A stretch of DNA of 64,000 nt from Fluviicola taffensis DSM 16823 (GTDB lineage Bacteria > Bacteroidota > Bacteroidia > Flavobacteriales_D > Crocinitomicaceae): the NCBI RefSeq assembly GCF_000194605.1, contig NC_015321.1, positions 3,286,001-3,350,000 on the forward strand, in the 5' to 3' direction. Of this stretch, positions 24,628 through 34,500 are shown piece by piece. The translations under genes were made by a program, and so were the position numbers. Below the pieces are notes generated by a model. That model did no database searches. It had not been told where the DNA came from and worked only from the letters and a program-made list of their open reading frames with translations. Position 1 is the first letter of the stretch. Each line of letters begins with the position of its first letter.

Positions 24628-26508
24628 ATGAAAAAAGGTTGTTTCTTATTCTTAGTTACTCTTTTTACATCCATTCAGAGTTTTGGACAATGCGATACCA
24701 ATAAAATCAATCTCCGGAACGATGCTGTTCTTAATTTGTGCTATGAAAATCCAAAAGCAGCTATAAAAGAATGCAAACAAATTGCGATTCAAGCCAATGA
24801 ATGTGGGTTTTACATTGGAGAAATTAGAGCTTACATTCGAATCGGAATAGCTTATGATGTGCTTTCTCAAACAGATTTGTCCATCGAGAATTACCAGAAA
24901 GCACTTTTCATTGCTAAAGAGAACAACTATTTTAAAGGGATTGCTTCTTGTCAGAATAATTTGGGTTTGATTTACTGGCGAAAAAATGATTTGAAACGCG
25001 CCATTCAATCTTTTCACAAAGCGAAGTTGTTTTTTGAAAAAATGGATGATTACTCCAATGTTGGAGCCACTCAAAACAATCTAGGATTACTTTATGAAGA
25101 ATTGGATTCGAGAAGTACGGCTTTGTACTGGTATCGAAAAAGTGCCGCATCTTATAAACGAGGAAATGACAAAGATCAAATTTTGGATACTTACTCAAAC
25201 ATGGGAACCATTTTTAATTCCCTAAAACAGAGAGATTCTAGTTTGTATTATTCCGAATTGGCAATTAAAGGATATCGAAGAACATCGAATAAATACGGAT
25301 TAGCGATTGTATTGTGCAATAAAGCAATGGTTTTGGCTGAATTGAAACAATACCCAAAGGCGGAAATATCGTATCGCGAAAGTGCATCTCTTGCTAAGGA
25401 AATTGAAAATGAATATTTGTATCTCAGTACTTTAATTAATTGGGCGAGAATCTACAAACATCAAAAAGATCAAAGGCAAGAAGAAAAGTTATTGCGTGAA
25501 GCTTTGCCAATTGCAGAAAAACTCCAAGCCAATGAGCAATTGTATAAAATTTCAAAAGCGCTTGGTTCGATTTGTTTGGATCAAAATAAGAATCGAGAGG
25601 CACGAATTCTTTGGGATAAATATGAAGCATTTCACTTGAAATATTACAAAGAGCTTCGGGATCAAACGATTGCTAGAACCAATGCCATTTACGATATTAA
25701 ATCTGAGAAACAACGATCAGAACTTTACCGCAAAAAGAAAGATACCGAATTGCGTGAACAACAGTTGAATCGGAAATTGGAAAATACGTATTGGATTGTT
25801 CTTGTTGCCATTTTATTCCTAACGGTTATTACACTGATATTCTACTTTAGAAAGCGCGCTTTAAAGAAGGAATTAATTGCTCAGCAACAAGTTTTTCAAG
25901 CTACCAATGAAGAACGGAAACGAATCTCGTATGATTTGCATGATTTAGTGGGCTCACAGTTGAGTTTTGTGGTGAATAACTTGGAATTACTGACTTTCAC
26001 CGATCAAGACAATGAGCGAATCTCTAGAACTTTTCAAATGAGTCAGGAAGCAATGGGATCTTTGCGAGATACTGTTTGGGCTTTGCACACCGAAAATATG
26101 TCTTCGAAGGTATTGGTTGAACGGATGAAGAACGTTTCCAAAAGATGGCTCGTTGATAATGGGATGGATGTTCAATATAGTGTCAAATTGAGTGATTCAG
26201 AATTGGATTCAGGAACTTCGCTTCATGTGATGCGCATTTTCCAAGAAGCAATTAGCAACGTTTATAAACACGCTGAAACCAAGAAGGTAAAGATCGACTT
26301 GCAGGAAGAAGAAGAGTTCATTGAGATGACGATTGAAGATTTTGGAAAAGGATTTGATCCTGATTTTAGACCAGACTTTCACTACGGATTGAAAAGTATC
26401 GAAGAGCGTGCAAAAAAAATAGGAGCAAGTTATTCCATTCAACAAACCGATAAGCATTCAGGAATGATTGTTCAACTGAAATGGAAAAAAAATAGCTCAA
26501 TTGCGTAA
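24628..26508 (+). CDS. TPR-containing sensor histidine kinase (HisKA_3 type)
   Basis: A protein of 626 residues. It has a signal peptide (1-20), periplasmic tetratricopeptide repeats (about 65-330; ASCQNNLGLIYWRKNDLKRAIQSF and similar), a helical linker, and a membrane helix (388-407; WIVLVAILFLTVITLIFYF). The cytoplasmic part has HisKA_3 (RISYDLHDLVGSQL with phospho-acceptor H438) and a HATPase domain (N-box IFQEAISNVYKHA with N544; G-box DFGKGFD at 571-577; GLKSIEERAKKIGA). It is of the NarX/DegS type and pairs with the LuxR-type regulator 36 bp downstream. TPRs outside the membrane suggest it senses through protein contacts, possibly the adjacent propeller protein. Confidence 0.92.
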   Translation: MKKGCFLFLVTLFTSIQSFGQCDTNKINLRNDAVLNLCYENPKAAIKECKQIAIQANECGFYIGEIRAYIRIGIAYDVLSQTDLSIENYQKALFIAKENNYFKGIASCQNNLGLIYWRKNDLKRAIQSFHKAKLFFEKMDDYSNVGATQNNLGLLYEELDSRSTALYWYRKSAASYKRGNDKDQILDTYSNMGTIFNSLKQRDSSLYYSELAIKGYRRTSNKYGLAIVLCNKAMVLAELKQYPKAEISYRESASLAKEIENEYLYLSTLINWARIYKHQKDQRQEEKLLREALPIAEKLQANEQLYKISKALGSICLDQNKNREARILWDKYEAFHLKYYKELRDQTIARTNAIYDIKSEKQRSELYRKKKDTELREQQLNRKLENTYWIVLVAILFLTVITLIFYFRKRALKKELIAQQQVFQATNEERKRISYDLHDLVGSQLSFVVNNLELLTFTDQDNERISRTFQMSQEAMGSLRDTVWALHTENMSSKVLVERMKNVSKRWLVDNGMDVQYSVKLSDSELDSGTSLHVMRIFQEAISNVYKHAETKKVKIDLQEEEEFIEMTIEDFGKGFDPDFRPDFHYGLKSIEERAKKIGASYSIQQTDKHSGMIVQLKWKKNSSIA

Positions 26509-26544
26509 TTGCTTATCTTTCGAAAATGAATCACTTTTGTTACT

Positions 26545-27201
26545 ATGGGAATGTGTTCGATAGGAATCGTTGACGACAAGGTCTACAATGTACAAATTTT
26601 GACTGAAAAGTTAGAAGCTAAATCAGGAGTAAAAGTTGCCTTAACTGCTTATAACGGACAGGCGTTTCTGCATATTCTACCAACATTAACAACGTTGCCT
26701 GAAATTATTTTCATGGATATTGACATGCCAGTTTTAGATGGTATTGAAGCTGTGAAACAAGCCAAAGCACTGTATCCGCAAATTCATTTTATCATGATTA
26801 CTGTATTCGATGATGAAGAACGGATCTTCTCGGCAATTCAAGCTGGAGCAAGTGGTTATTTATTGAAAGATGAATCCATCGCGAATCTTCATTTAGCAAT
26901 AGACAATGTATTGAACTTCGGTGCAGCTCCTTTAGCTCCAATGATTGCGAAGAAAGCCTATAATTTCATTCAGAATCAAAACAAAGAATCGAATATTCAG
27001 GAAGAAAATTCTCCGCTGAGTTCACGTGAAATGGATATTTTGAATTGCTTAGCCCAAGGTAAGAGTTATACCATTATTGCAGATGAACTCTTTATTAGTC
27101 CACACACGGTACGAAAACACATGACGAATATCTATGAAAAGCTCCATGTGAATTCGAAAGTAGAAGCGGTTCGTTTAGCGATGCAGAAGAAATGGGTTTA
27201 A
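26545..27201 (+). CDS. NarL/LuxR-type response regulator
   Basis: A protein of 218 residues. The receiver domain (about 4-125) has the acidic pair VDD (10-11), phospho-acceptor D58 in FMDIDMPVLDG, and the switch lysine in YLLKDE. A LuxR-type helix-turn-helix (about 155-215; LSSREMDILNCLAQGKSYTIIADELFISPHTVRKHMTNIYEKL) follows. It is the cognate partner of the kinase directly upstream. TATCTTTC (26514-26521), close to a -7 element, lies 23 nt before the start, so extra transcription of the regulator alone is possible. Target genes are unknown. The next DNA is a repeat-rich gap and then convergent adhesin genes. Confidence 0.94.
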   Translation: MGMCSIGIVDDKVYNVQILTEKLEAKSGVKVALTAYNGQAFLHILPTLTTLPEIIFMDIDMPVLDGIEAVKQAKALYPQIHFIMITVFDDEERIFSAIQAGASGYLLKDESIANLHLAIDNVLNFGAAPLAPMIAKKAYNFIQNQNKESNIQEENSPLSSREMDILNCLAQGKSYTIIADELFISPHTVRKHMTNIYEKLHVNSKVEAVRLAMQKKWV

Positions 27202-27204
27202 TCC

Positions 27205-27231
27205 AATTACGAATGCCGAATTACGAATTTT
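27205..27231 (+). repeat. 27-bp exact dispersed repeat (AATTACGAAT words), copy 2
   Basis: Two AATTACGAAT words separated by GCCG. Identical over all 27 bp to the reverse complement of 18770-18796. It begins 3 bp after the response regulator's stop codon. Confidence 0.9.
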
Positions 27232-27464
27232 TAAATTTGTTTATCTGCGTAAAATTTGTATTCTCAGTAGAAAAATAAACCTCCGTGTAATTCGAAGTTG
27301 TTTTCAATAGAAAATTTTATTTCACAAAAATGTAACCTCAAAGAGATAAAACACGGATTCCATAGACCAAGTATGGATCCCCCGACTATTACCAGTGTAT
27401 TACCCTACTATGCTTCGACTTTTGTACTGATTTTTAACAAGGGATTTAAGTTTAGAATTCTTTT

Positions 27465-27532
27465 AATTAGGAATTAGGAATTAGGAATTAGGAATTAGGA
27501 ATTAGGAATTAGGAATTAGGAATTAGGAATTA
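27465..27532. repeat. Heptanucleotide tandem repeat (AATTAGG), 9 full units plus 5 bases
   Basis: 68 bp of uninterrupted AATTAGG units with no mismatch, ending one base before the stop codon (27534-27536) of the minus-strand PorP/SprF gene. Perfect short tandem arrays like this can change length by slippage. A 7-bp unit would shift any frame, but this one lies outside coding sequence. Confidence 0.97.
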
Positions 27533-27533
27533 T

Positions 27534-28583
27534 CTAGAATCCACTAAATTCCTTCGGACAACGATAACGTCTCTTCATATTTTTGCTATTCACATTGCTA
27601 GAGAACAATACTCTGTTTGGTATTTCGAATAATAGCGAAAGCTCGTGACTTCCATAACTGCTCGTTTTTAAGCGAGAGATCGTCATGTCAAAGTTGTAAG
27701 TTACGCGCCAAATGGTTTCAGATTTACTTTTTAGGTTTAAGCCAAGCGTAAAAATAAAGGAATCATAATGCTTGAAATTGAGTGCAGCTGTTCTGTTTCT
27801 AAACCAAATTCCAATGATAAATGGTTGACTCACAAAATTACTTCCGATACTAAATGTCTTGAATTCATTTTGCATTTCGAAAACAATTCCAGGAGAAACA
27901 ATAAACTCGTTGAAAAGAAGATTTGATTGCCCATGAAATACCAATTTGAACGGCAGTTTCTCATTGTCTCCCAAAAAGGCATCTTTGGGTTGTGATAAAT
28001 GATGAATAGCCCCACCAATTGTTGCATTGAATCTTTTAAATGCTCCACTTTGTTTTCGAGCAGATCCATTGAAACGCGCTACTAATCCCGCGCTGAAATC
28101 TGCATACGAAACGGTATTATAACCTGGTCGATTGAAACTACTCGTGTTCACATTTCCCATTGTTTCATGTAGTTGATCAGAAAATGTCAATTTAGACCAA
28201 TCAATGTTTTTAGTAATAAATCCACCACTCACTCCAGCCTGAAGGATGAAATTTTTCGTATCAACTGGTCTGTAAGAATAATTGACATAACCTCCTGCAG
28301 TGCGCAAAAGGGCTTCTCCACCAACATCTGAGTAGGCCATGATTCCTAATCCCATTTTGTACATTGTTTGTGCTTCCGCAGAGAACGAAAAAGTGTTGAA
28401 TCTTCCAGGAATCGGCCCCCATAACGACCGGGCATTTAAACGAATGGCAATTCCATTATTTACGGCTGTCATGGAAGGATTGTAATAAATGGGATTATTA
28501 TAGAACTGCGAAAAATTCGCATCCTGAGCAAGAATATTTTTTGTTCCAATAACTAGAAATAGGATTAAAAGGGTTACTCTCAT
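27534..28583 (-). CDS. PorP/SprF-family T9SS outer-membrane protein
   Basis: A protein of 349 residues with a signal peptide (MRVTLLILFLVIGTKNILAQ) and the family start DANFSQFYNNPIYYNPSMTAVNNGI. A beta-barrel pattern follows (NARSLWGPIPGRFNTFSFSAEAQTM, GLGIMAYSDVGGEALLRTAGGYVNYSYR). PorP/SprF proteins are outer-membrane partners needed for type IX export and surface attachment of specific adhesins carrying type B C-terminal domains. The gene starts 3 bp after the stop of the 2318-residue PKD adhesin with such a C-terminus, so it is very likely that adhesin's dedicated partner. The stop codon abuts the AATTAGG array. Confidence 0.92.
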   Translation of the reverse strand: MRVTLLILFLVIGTKNILAQDANFSQFYNNPIYYNPSMTAVNNGIAIRLNARSLWGPIPGRFNTFSFSAEAQTMYKMGLGIMAYSDVGGEALLRTAGGYVNYSYRPVDTKNFILQAGVSGGFITKNIDWSKLTFSDQLHETMGNVNTSSFNRPGYNTVSYADFSAGLVARFNGSARKQSGAFKRFNATIGGAIHHLSQPKDAFLGDNEKLPFKLVFHGQSNLLFNEFIVSPGIVFEMQNEFKTFSIGSNFVSQPFIIGIWFRNRTAALNFKHYDSFIFTLGLNLKSKSETIWRVTYNFDMTISRLKTSSYGSHELSLLFEIPNRVLFSSNVNSKNMKRRYRCPKEFSGF

Positions 28584-28586
28584 GAC

Positions 28587-31500
28587 TTATCGTATTACAG
28601 TTACAGTTCCAGATCGCTTAATTCTTCCTTTTGGATATTCTTTCCCTTCCCAAACTTGTTCATTTCTGAAAGTTGCTGTTGCTTTCCAGACATACGCATC
28701 CTGTTGAACAGGAACTCCTCGGTAGGTTCCATCCCAATATCCAGTTGGCCGTCCATTTTCATCCAATGCATCTGTAGACCAAATGAGATTTCCCCAATCA
28801 TCATAAATCAACAATTCAAAGGTCTTCAAACCAACTCCTTTCGGAACGAAATTCGCTACTTCGAAATCGGCATGTCCAGGACTCATCGCATTTGGAATAA
28901 ACAAGCCGTAGTAGAAATCGACAGTAATGTTTTGTACCGCAGTATCCGCGCAACCATGAATGGTACTTGCTATTAATATGATTTCAAATTGTCCATCACT
29001 GTCATAGTGTTCTGTTGGATTTTCTTCGGCGGAATAGTTTCCATTTCCAAAACTCCAAGAATAAGAGTCTGCTAAACTGCTCAAATTGGTAAACGCTACA
29101 ATTCCACTCAATGGTTCTGGTCCTTCTACATTGCTATAACTGAAGTTCGCTGTTGGTTGTGGCAATACGGTAATAGAACTGTTCGTCGCTACAGTGTCGT
29201 TACATCCTCCATCTCCATAAGCAATCAGAACGATGTTGTAGTTCCCGCTTGAGCCATAGCTGTAATTGATCGAATTTCCTGTCAAAATAGTTCCATCTCC
29301 CATCTCCCATGAAATAGAATTAGCGAATTGGGAGTTCACTAGTAATTGTATTTCTTCCCCAACACAAAGAGAATCTGATGGGATTACAAAGGATGCGCTT
29401 GCCAGTTGGTACGATGAAACGGTTTTTTGAATGCTGTCTACACAACCGTGAATGGAAGTAGCGACAAGGGAAACAGTGTAATCGCCAACTTGTTGATAAG
29501 TGCTACTTGGACTAGTAAGAGTAGAAGATAAACCGTTTCCGAAATTCCAAAGATAACCAGCAGCATTGGCACTTTGATTGGTGAAATTAATGACCGTTGG
29601 TTGTATACAAGGATCAATCGGAGTTGAAGTGAAATCAACTGTTGGTAAAGGATAGACCGTAACGACTTGTGTTGCTGTATCAGGACAACCGATATTATCC
29701 AGTACGATTAATTGAACAGCGTATGAACCTGGAGTTGTAAATGTGTGCGTTGGATTTGTTTGAATAGAAGAATTTCCATCTCCAAAATTCCATGCTTGAC
29801 TTGTTATTCCTGCACTGGTATTTGTCATTTGAACCGTCAAGTCCACGCAACCAGCATTTGGACCAAGTGTAAATTGGGATGTTGGTCCTTGATTTACCTT
29901 GATTGTTTTTGATGTTTGTGTTGTACAACCATAAGTTTGACTAATCCCAGATAAGGTTACTGTGTAAAATCCACCGCTCGAATAACTGTGTGTTGGGTTG
30001 GTTAGAGTAGAAGTTGTTCCGTCTCCAAAATCCCAGCTAATTGAAGCAATTCCCGAGCTCAAGTTATTGAAGATAAATCCTTGATTCACACAAACAGAAT
30101 CCAGAGAGGTAAAATCAATTTGAGGCAAGGGATGAACAGTAACAATGGTCGTTGTTGTATCAAATCCACAGCCTGCAGCGAAAAGTGAAACGATGTATGT
30201 TCCGGGAGTTGTAAAAGTATGTGAAGGATTGTATACACTTGAAATATTTCCATCCCCAAAATCCCAAGAAGAAAAACTGGCTCCTTGCGAAAATTGATTC
30301 AAATTGATGGTGTGAGGAACACAACCCATCGGATTGTCGATATTGAAAAATGCATTTACTTGTGGTGGAAGAACGGTGATTTGATGTTGCACGGTGTCTG
30401 AACCACATTCATTGCTCACAATAAGTTGAATAGTGTAGGTGGTATCTTCTGTTCCAGTGTAAAAAGTGTGTTGAAGAGTTGTGCCAGATGTGTCAGAAGT
30501 AGTTCCGTCACCAAAAATCCATTCGTAGGTATCAGGTAAACCAAAACTATTGTTCACCATGTCCAGAATGAGTGGTGTACAGAGGATATTGGTAGATGTT
30601 CCAAAAACAGCTGTTGGTGAAGGCATTACAGTTATTTGTTCCGAATGACTGCTGGTTCCGCAGAAATTGGTTAAGTTCAAGGTAATGGTATAACTGGTAT
30701 CACTAAAATTACTTGCTTGATACGTTTGTGAAAGAGGAGTTGGATTGGTACTTGTTTGTCCATTTCCATAATTCCAGTTATAAGTTAAGCTTTGACCTAA
30801 AGATAAATCGGTAAAAGAAACCAACATTGGTCCACAAGCAGAATCAGGAGCTAAAATAAAATCAGCCATTGGAGGAATTCGAACTTCTATTTGATGGCTA
30901 ATTGAATCTAAACAGCCGAAAGAAGTTGTTACCAGTAATTGAATGTCGTAAAAGCCCGCTGATATGTATGTATGATTGGTATTCGAAGTAGAAGAGGAGG
31001 TTCCATCTCCAAAGCTCCAATCACTTTGATTCGCCAGTGTGCTTGTATTTGTGAAAAGTTCATTCGTTCCAATACAAGTAATCGGATTATAGGTGAAATT
31101 CGCTACGGGCATTGGATGAACAGTTGCAAGCAACGTATCGCGATTAATACAACCAGTTGTTGGATTTGTAAATGTATATACGATGGTGTTTGTAGCTATC
31201 GGAGCTATTGCTGGGTCGAATGTTCCTAACGAAGCATCTGTGATTCCATTTCCGCTCCAAACGCCATTTGCTGGATTTCCAGAGAAGTTAACAGGAGTAT
31301 CGCTTTGACAAAATTCAACATCAACCCCAACACTTACGATTGGCAAAGGATGAACAGTGAATAGCATGGTGTCGCTTGTTAAACAGTTTCCTGCACCATT
31401 TGAAATCACTAAAGGGAAAGTTCCTGCAATCGTTGGGTTAAACAATCCGCTTGCATTTACAAAGCTTCCTGTCCAAGTTCCTGTTATTGGCATTCCAGTC

Positions 31501-34500
31501 AACTGAATAGTTGGAGCATCAATGCAAGCTTCTAAATCAGTACCTGCATTTGCCAAAGCTGGACTGACAACAGTTACAATGCGCGTATCGGAATTCGTAC
31601 AACCAAATCCATTTGTGAACGTGTAAATCAAATTAAAAGTTCCAACTACACTTGGAGTGAAAAGTCCTGAAGGGGTAATTCCTGTTCCAGACCAAGTTCC
31701 ACCAGTTGGTAATCCAACAAATTGAATGGGAAGAGGTTGGTCACAAAGTGTAGTATCCATTCCTGCATTTACAACAGGTAATGGATTTACAGTGATTATG
31801 AGATTATCTGAAGCAGTGCAGCCATTTATATCAGTAAATGAATAAGTGATTGTTTTTGCTCCAGTTCCAGCAACGGAAGGCGTAAATTCTCCAGTCGGAT
31901 TTGTAATTCCAATCCCTGTCCAAGTTCCTCCAGTTGGTGTTCCGGCTAAGTTTTGAATTCCTGCATCAATACAAATGGAGAAATCAGTTCCTGCATTTAC
32001 AATCGGCAATGGATTTACAAGGGCAACTAATGTGTCTCTTAGCAAACATGCACCTGATCCCAAAGTATAAACCAAATTAAAACTTCCAGCAATTGTTGGA
32101 TTAAAAATGCCTGCTGGAGTTGTAAATGAACCACTCCAAGTTCCTCCAGTTGGTGTTGGAGTTAAAGAAACGTTTGGAGCATCGATGCAAACTGCAAAAT
32201 CAACGCCTGCATTTGGTTGTGTCGGACTTATAACAGTCACAATTCGTATATCACTAGCAATACAGCCATTTGCATTGGTAAATGTGTAAGTCAACGTAAA
32301 GTTACCAGTTCCATTTGGGGTAAAAACTCCAGTTGAACTCACATTCGTTCCTGTCCAAATTCCTCCCGCTGGAGATGCAGTTAATTGAAATGGATTAGGT
32401 TGATCACAAGCAGTGGTATCTGGTCCAGCATTTACAATTGGTAATGGATTTACGGTTACAATCAGATTGTCAGAAGCAGAACAGCCATTTACATTCGTGA
32501 AGGAATATGTTAAGGTTTTTGGACCAGTTCCAGCAACCGAAGGCGTAAATTCTCCAACTGGATTTGTAATTCCAATTCCAGTCCAAGTTCCTCCAAGAGG
32601 TGTTCCGTTTAGATTTTGAATTCCAGCATCGATACAGACTGCGAAATTCGGTCCTGCGTCAACAATTGGCAATGGATTTACGGTCATGAGCATGGTATCC
32701 CGCGATAAGCAAGTTCCAGTACCAAACGTGTAAACCAATGCGTGTGTTCCAACGGTGTTTGGAGTAAATATTCCAGCGGCTGTAATACTCGTTCCGCTCC
32801 AAGTTCCACCTGTTGGAGATCCGATTAAGGTAATGGTCCCAGAGCCGAAGCATTTGGAAGAATCAGGCCCTGCTAAAGCAGGAATTGGATCTGTAACGGT
32901 GACGATTAATGTATCTGTATTGGTACAACCGTTTCCATTCGTGAAGGAATAAACGAGGTTGAAACTTCCAGTTCCGCTTGGAGTGAAAATTCCTGTAGAT
33001 GTTACGTTGGGTCCCGTCCACGTTCCTCCAGCTGGAGTTGGTGTCAGTGTAAATGGAATGGGTTGATTACATAGATTGACATTTGGTCCTGCATTTACAA
33101 TTGGCAATGGATTCACAGTTATTATAGCAGTTGTAGTTCCTGAACAAGTTCCGTTGGAACCCACAATGGTGTAAGTTTGAGTAGCAGTTGGATTTGCAGT
33201 TACAGTTGCTGTATTGGTTGCAGATAATCCAGTTGCTGGACTCCAAGTATAAGAAGTTGCTCCCGAAGCTGTCAAGGAAACGGATTGCCCATTACAAATT
33301 GTTGCACTTGGAGGTGTCACTGTAATTACGGGAATTGGATTTACGATTAATGTGACGGATGAACTCGGACCTGGACAACCAGCCATAGTTCCAAATACGG
33401 TGTATGTTCCTGCCTGAGTAGCTGTGACGTTCGTGAGATTAAAGTTTTGCTGATTACTCGTAAATGAATTTGGTCCAGTCCAAGAATAAGTTGTGGAAGC
33501 AGAAGCATCCGAAGTGAAATTGGCAGTACTTCCTGCACAAACTGGGCTGTTTACTTGCGGATTGAGGACTGGAGGAATTGGTCGGATAACCACGGATGCA
33601 TTTGCAGTTGTTGTTCCGCAGGCATTCGTTACGGCCAATGAAATAGGAAATGTTCCAGCAGTTGGATATGAAATTGCTCCAGGAACAAGCGTTGCTACAC
33701 TATTTGGAGAACCTCCCGTAAAAGTCCATAAATAGGAATCGGAGGGTTCTAAACAATCAATAACGCTTGCTGTTGGGCTGACACTTAAACCAGCACAAAC
33801 ACTTGGAACTGTATTAATGATCACTTGTGGCGGTTTTTGAGCAACGATTGGCTGATTGGTAACAAAAGACCCGCATGAATTGCTTAAAGTAAGTCTTACC
33901 GTATAGTTTCCAGCTTGTGTGAATTGAATTTGAGGATTAACAGATGAAGCATTAGTTCCCCCCACGAATGAGAAACCTCCTGAAGCTGGTAAACAAGGAC
34001 TTCCATTGAAAAGTACTGTCCAAGTTCTCGTTACATTACAAGTGTTTGCTAAGTTTGATGCATCTGTTACTTGAGCAGTAAATGGAATACACGCTGAAGT
34101 AGGAGTAATTGTAAACGAAGGAGTGGGTGGACTTTCAATACATACTGTGCGTGTTATCACATTTACACTACACGTATTTGTGGTTGTTAGCGTTACTGTA
34201 TATGTTCCTGGAGCTGTGTAAATATGTGTTGGACTTGTAGCAGTAGTTGTTGTTAATGTTTGTCCATCTCCAAAGTTCCATTGGAATACTGTATTTGAGC
34301 TACAGGCACTGTTAAATCCCGTTTGAGTGGAATTTATAAAGGAAACTGCTGAGCCAACACAATTGTTTACTGCTGCAACATTGAAATTCGCCTGCGGTCC
34401 AGTATAAACACGGATAGGGGAGATAGAAGCTTCACTGCTATCACACAAATTAATTGCTTTAATTCGGAATACAAATTGATTACCAGCTTGTCCGCATGAT

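Larger units (their letters stand above)
27202..27533. other. Repeat-rich convergent intergenic region (332 bp)
   Basis: No credible reading frame, tRNA or clear terminator was found. It contains the second copy of the 27-bp AATTACGAAT repeat directly after the response regulator stop, then about 230 bp of apparently unstructured sequence with a weak CCGTGT/ACACGG inverted pair (27283-27288, 27351-27356). A 7-bp tandem repeat array (27465-27532) ends one base before the PorP/SprF stop codon on the other strand. Confidence 0.7.

Noticed and set aside
27465-27532. TTAGG-like telomere or chromosome-end signal
   Set aside because: The unit is AATTAGG, the array is short and internal, and it is flanked by normal genes on both sides.
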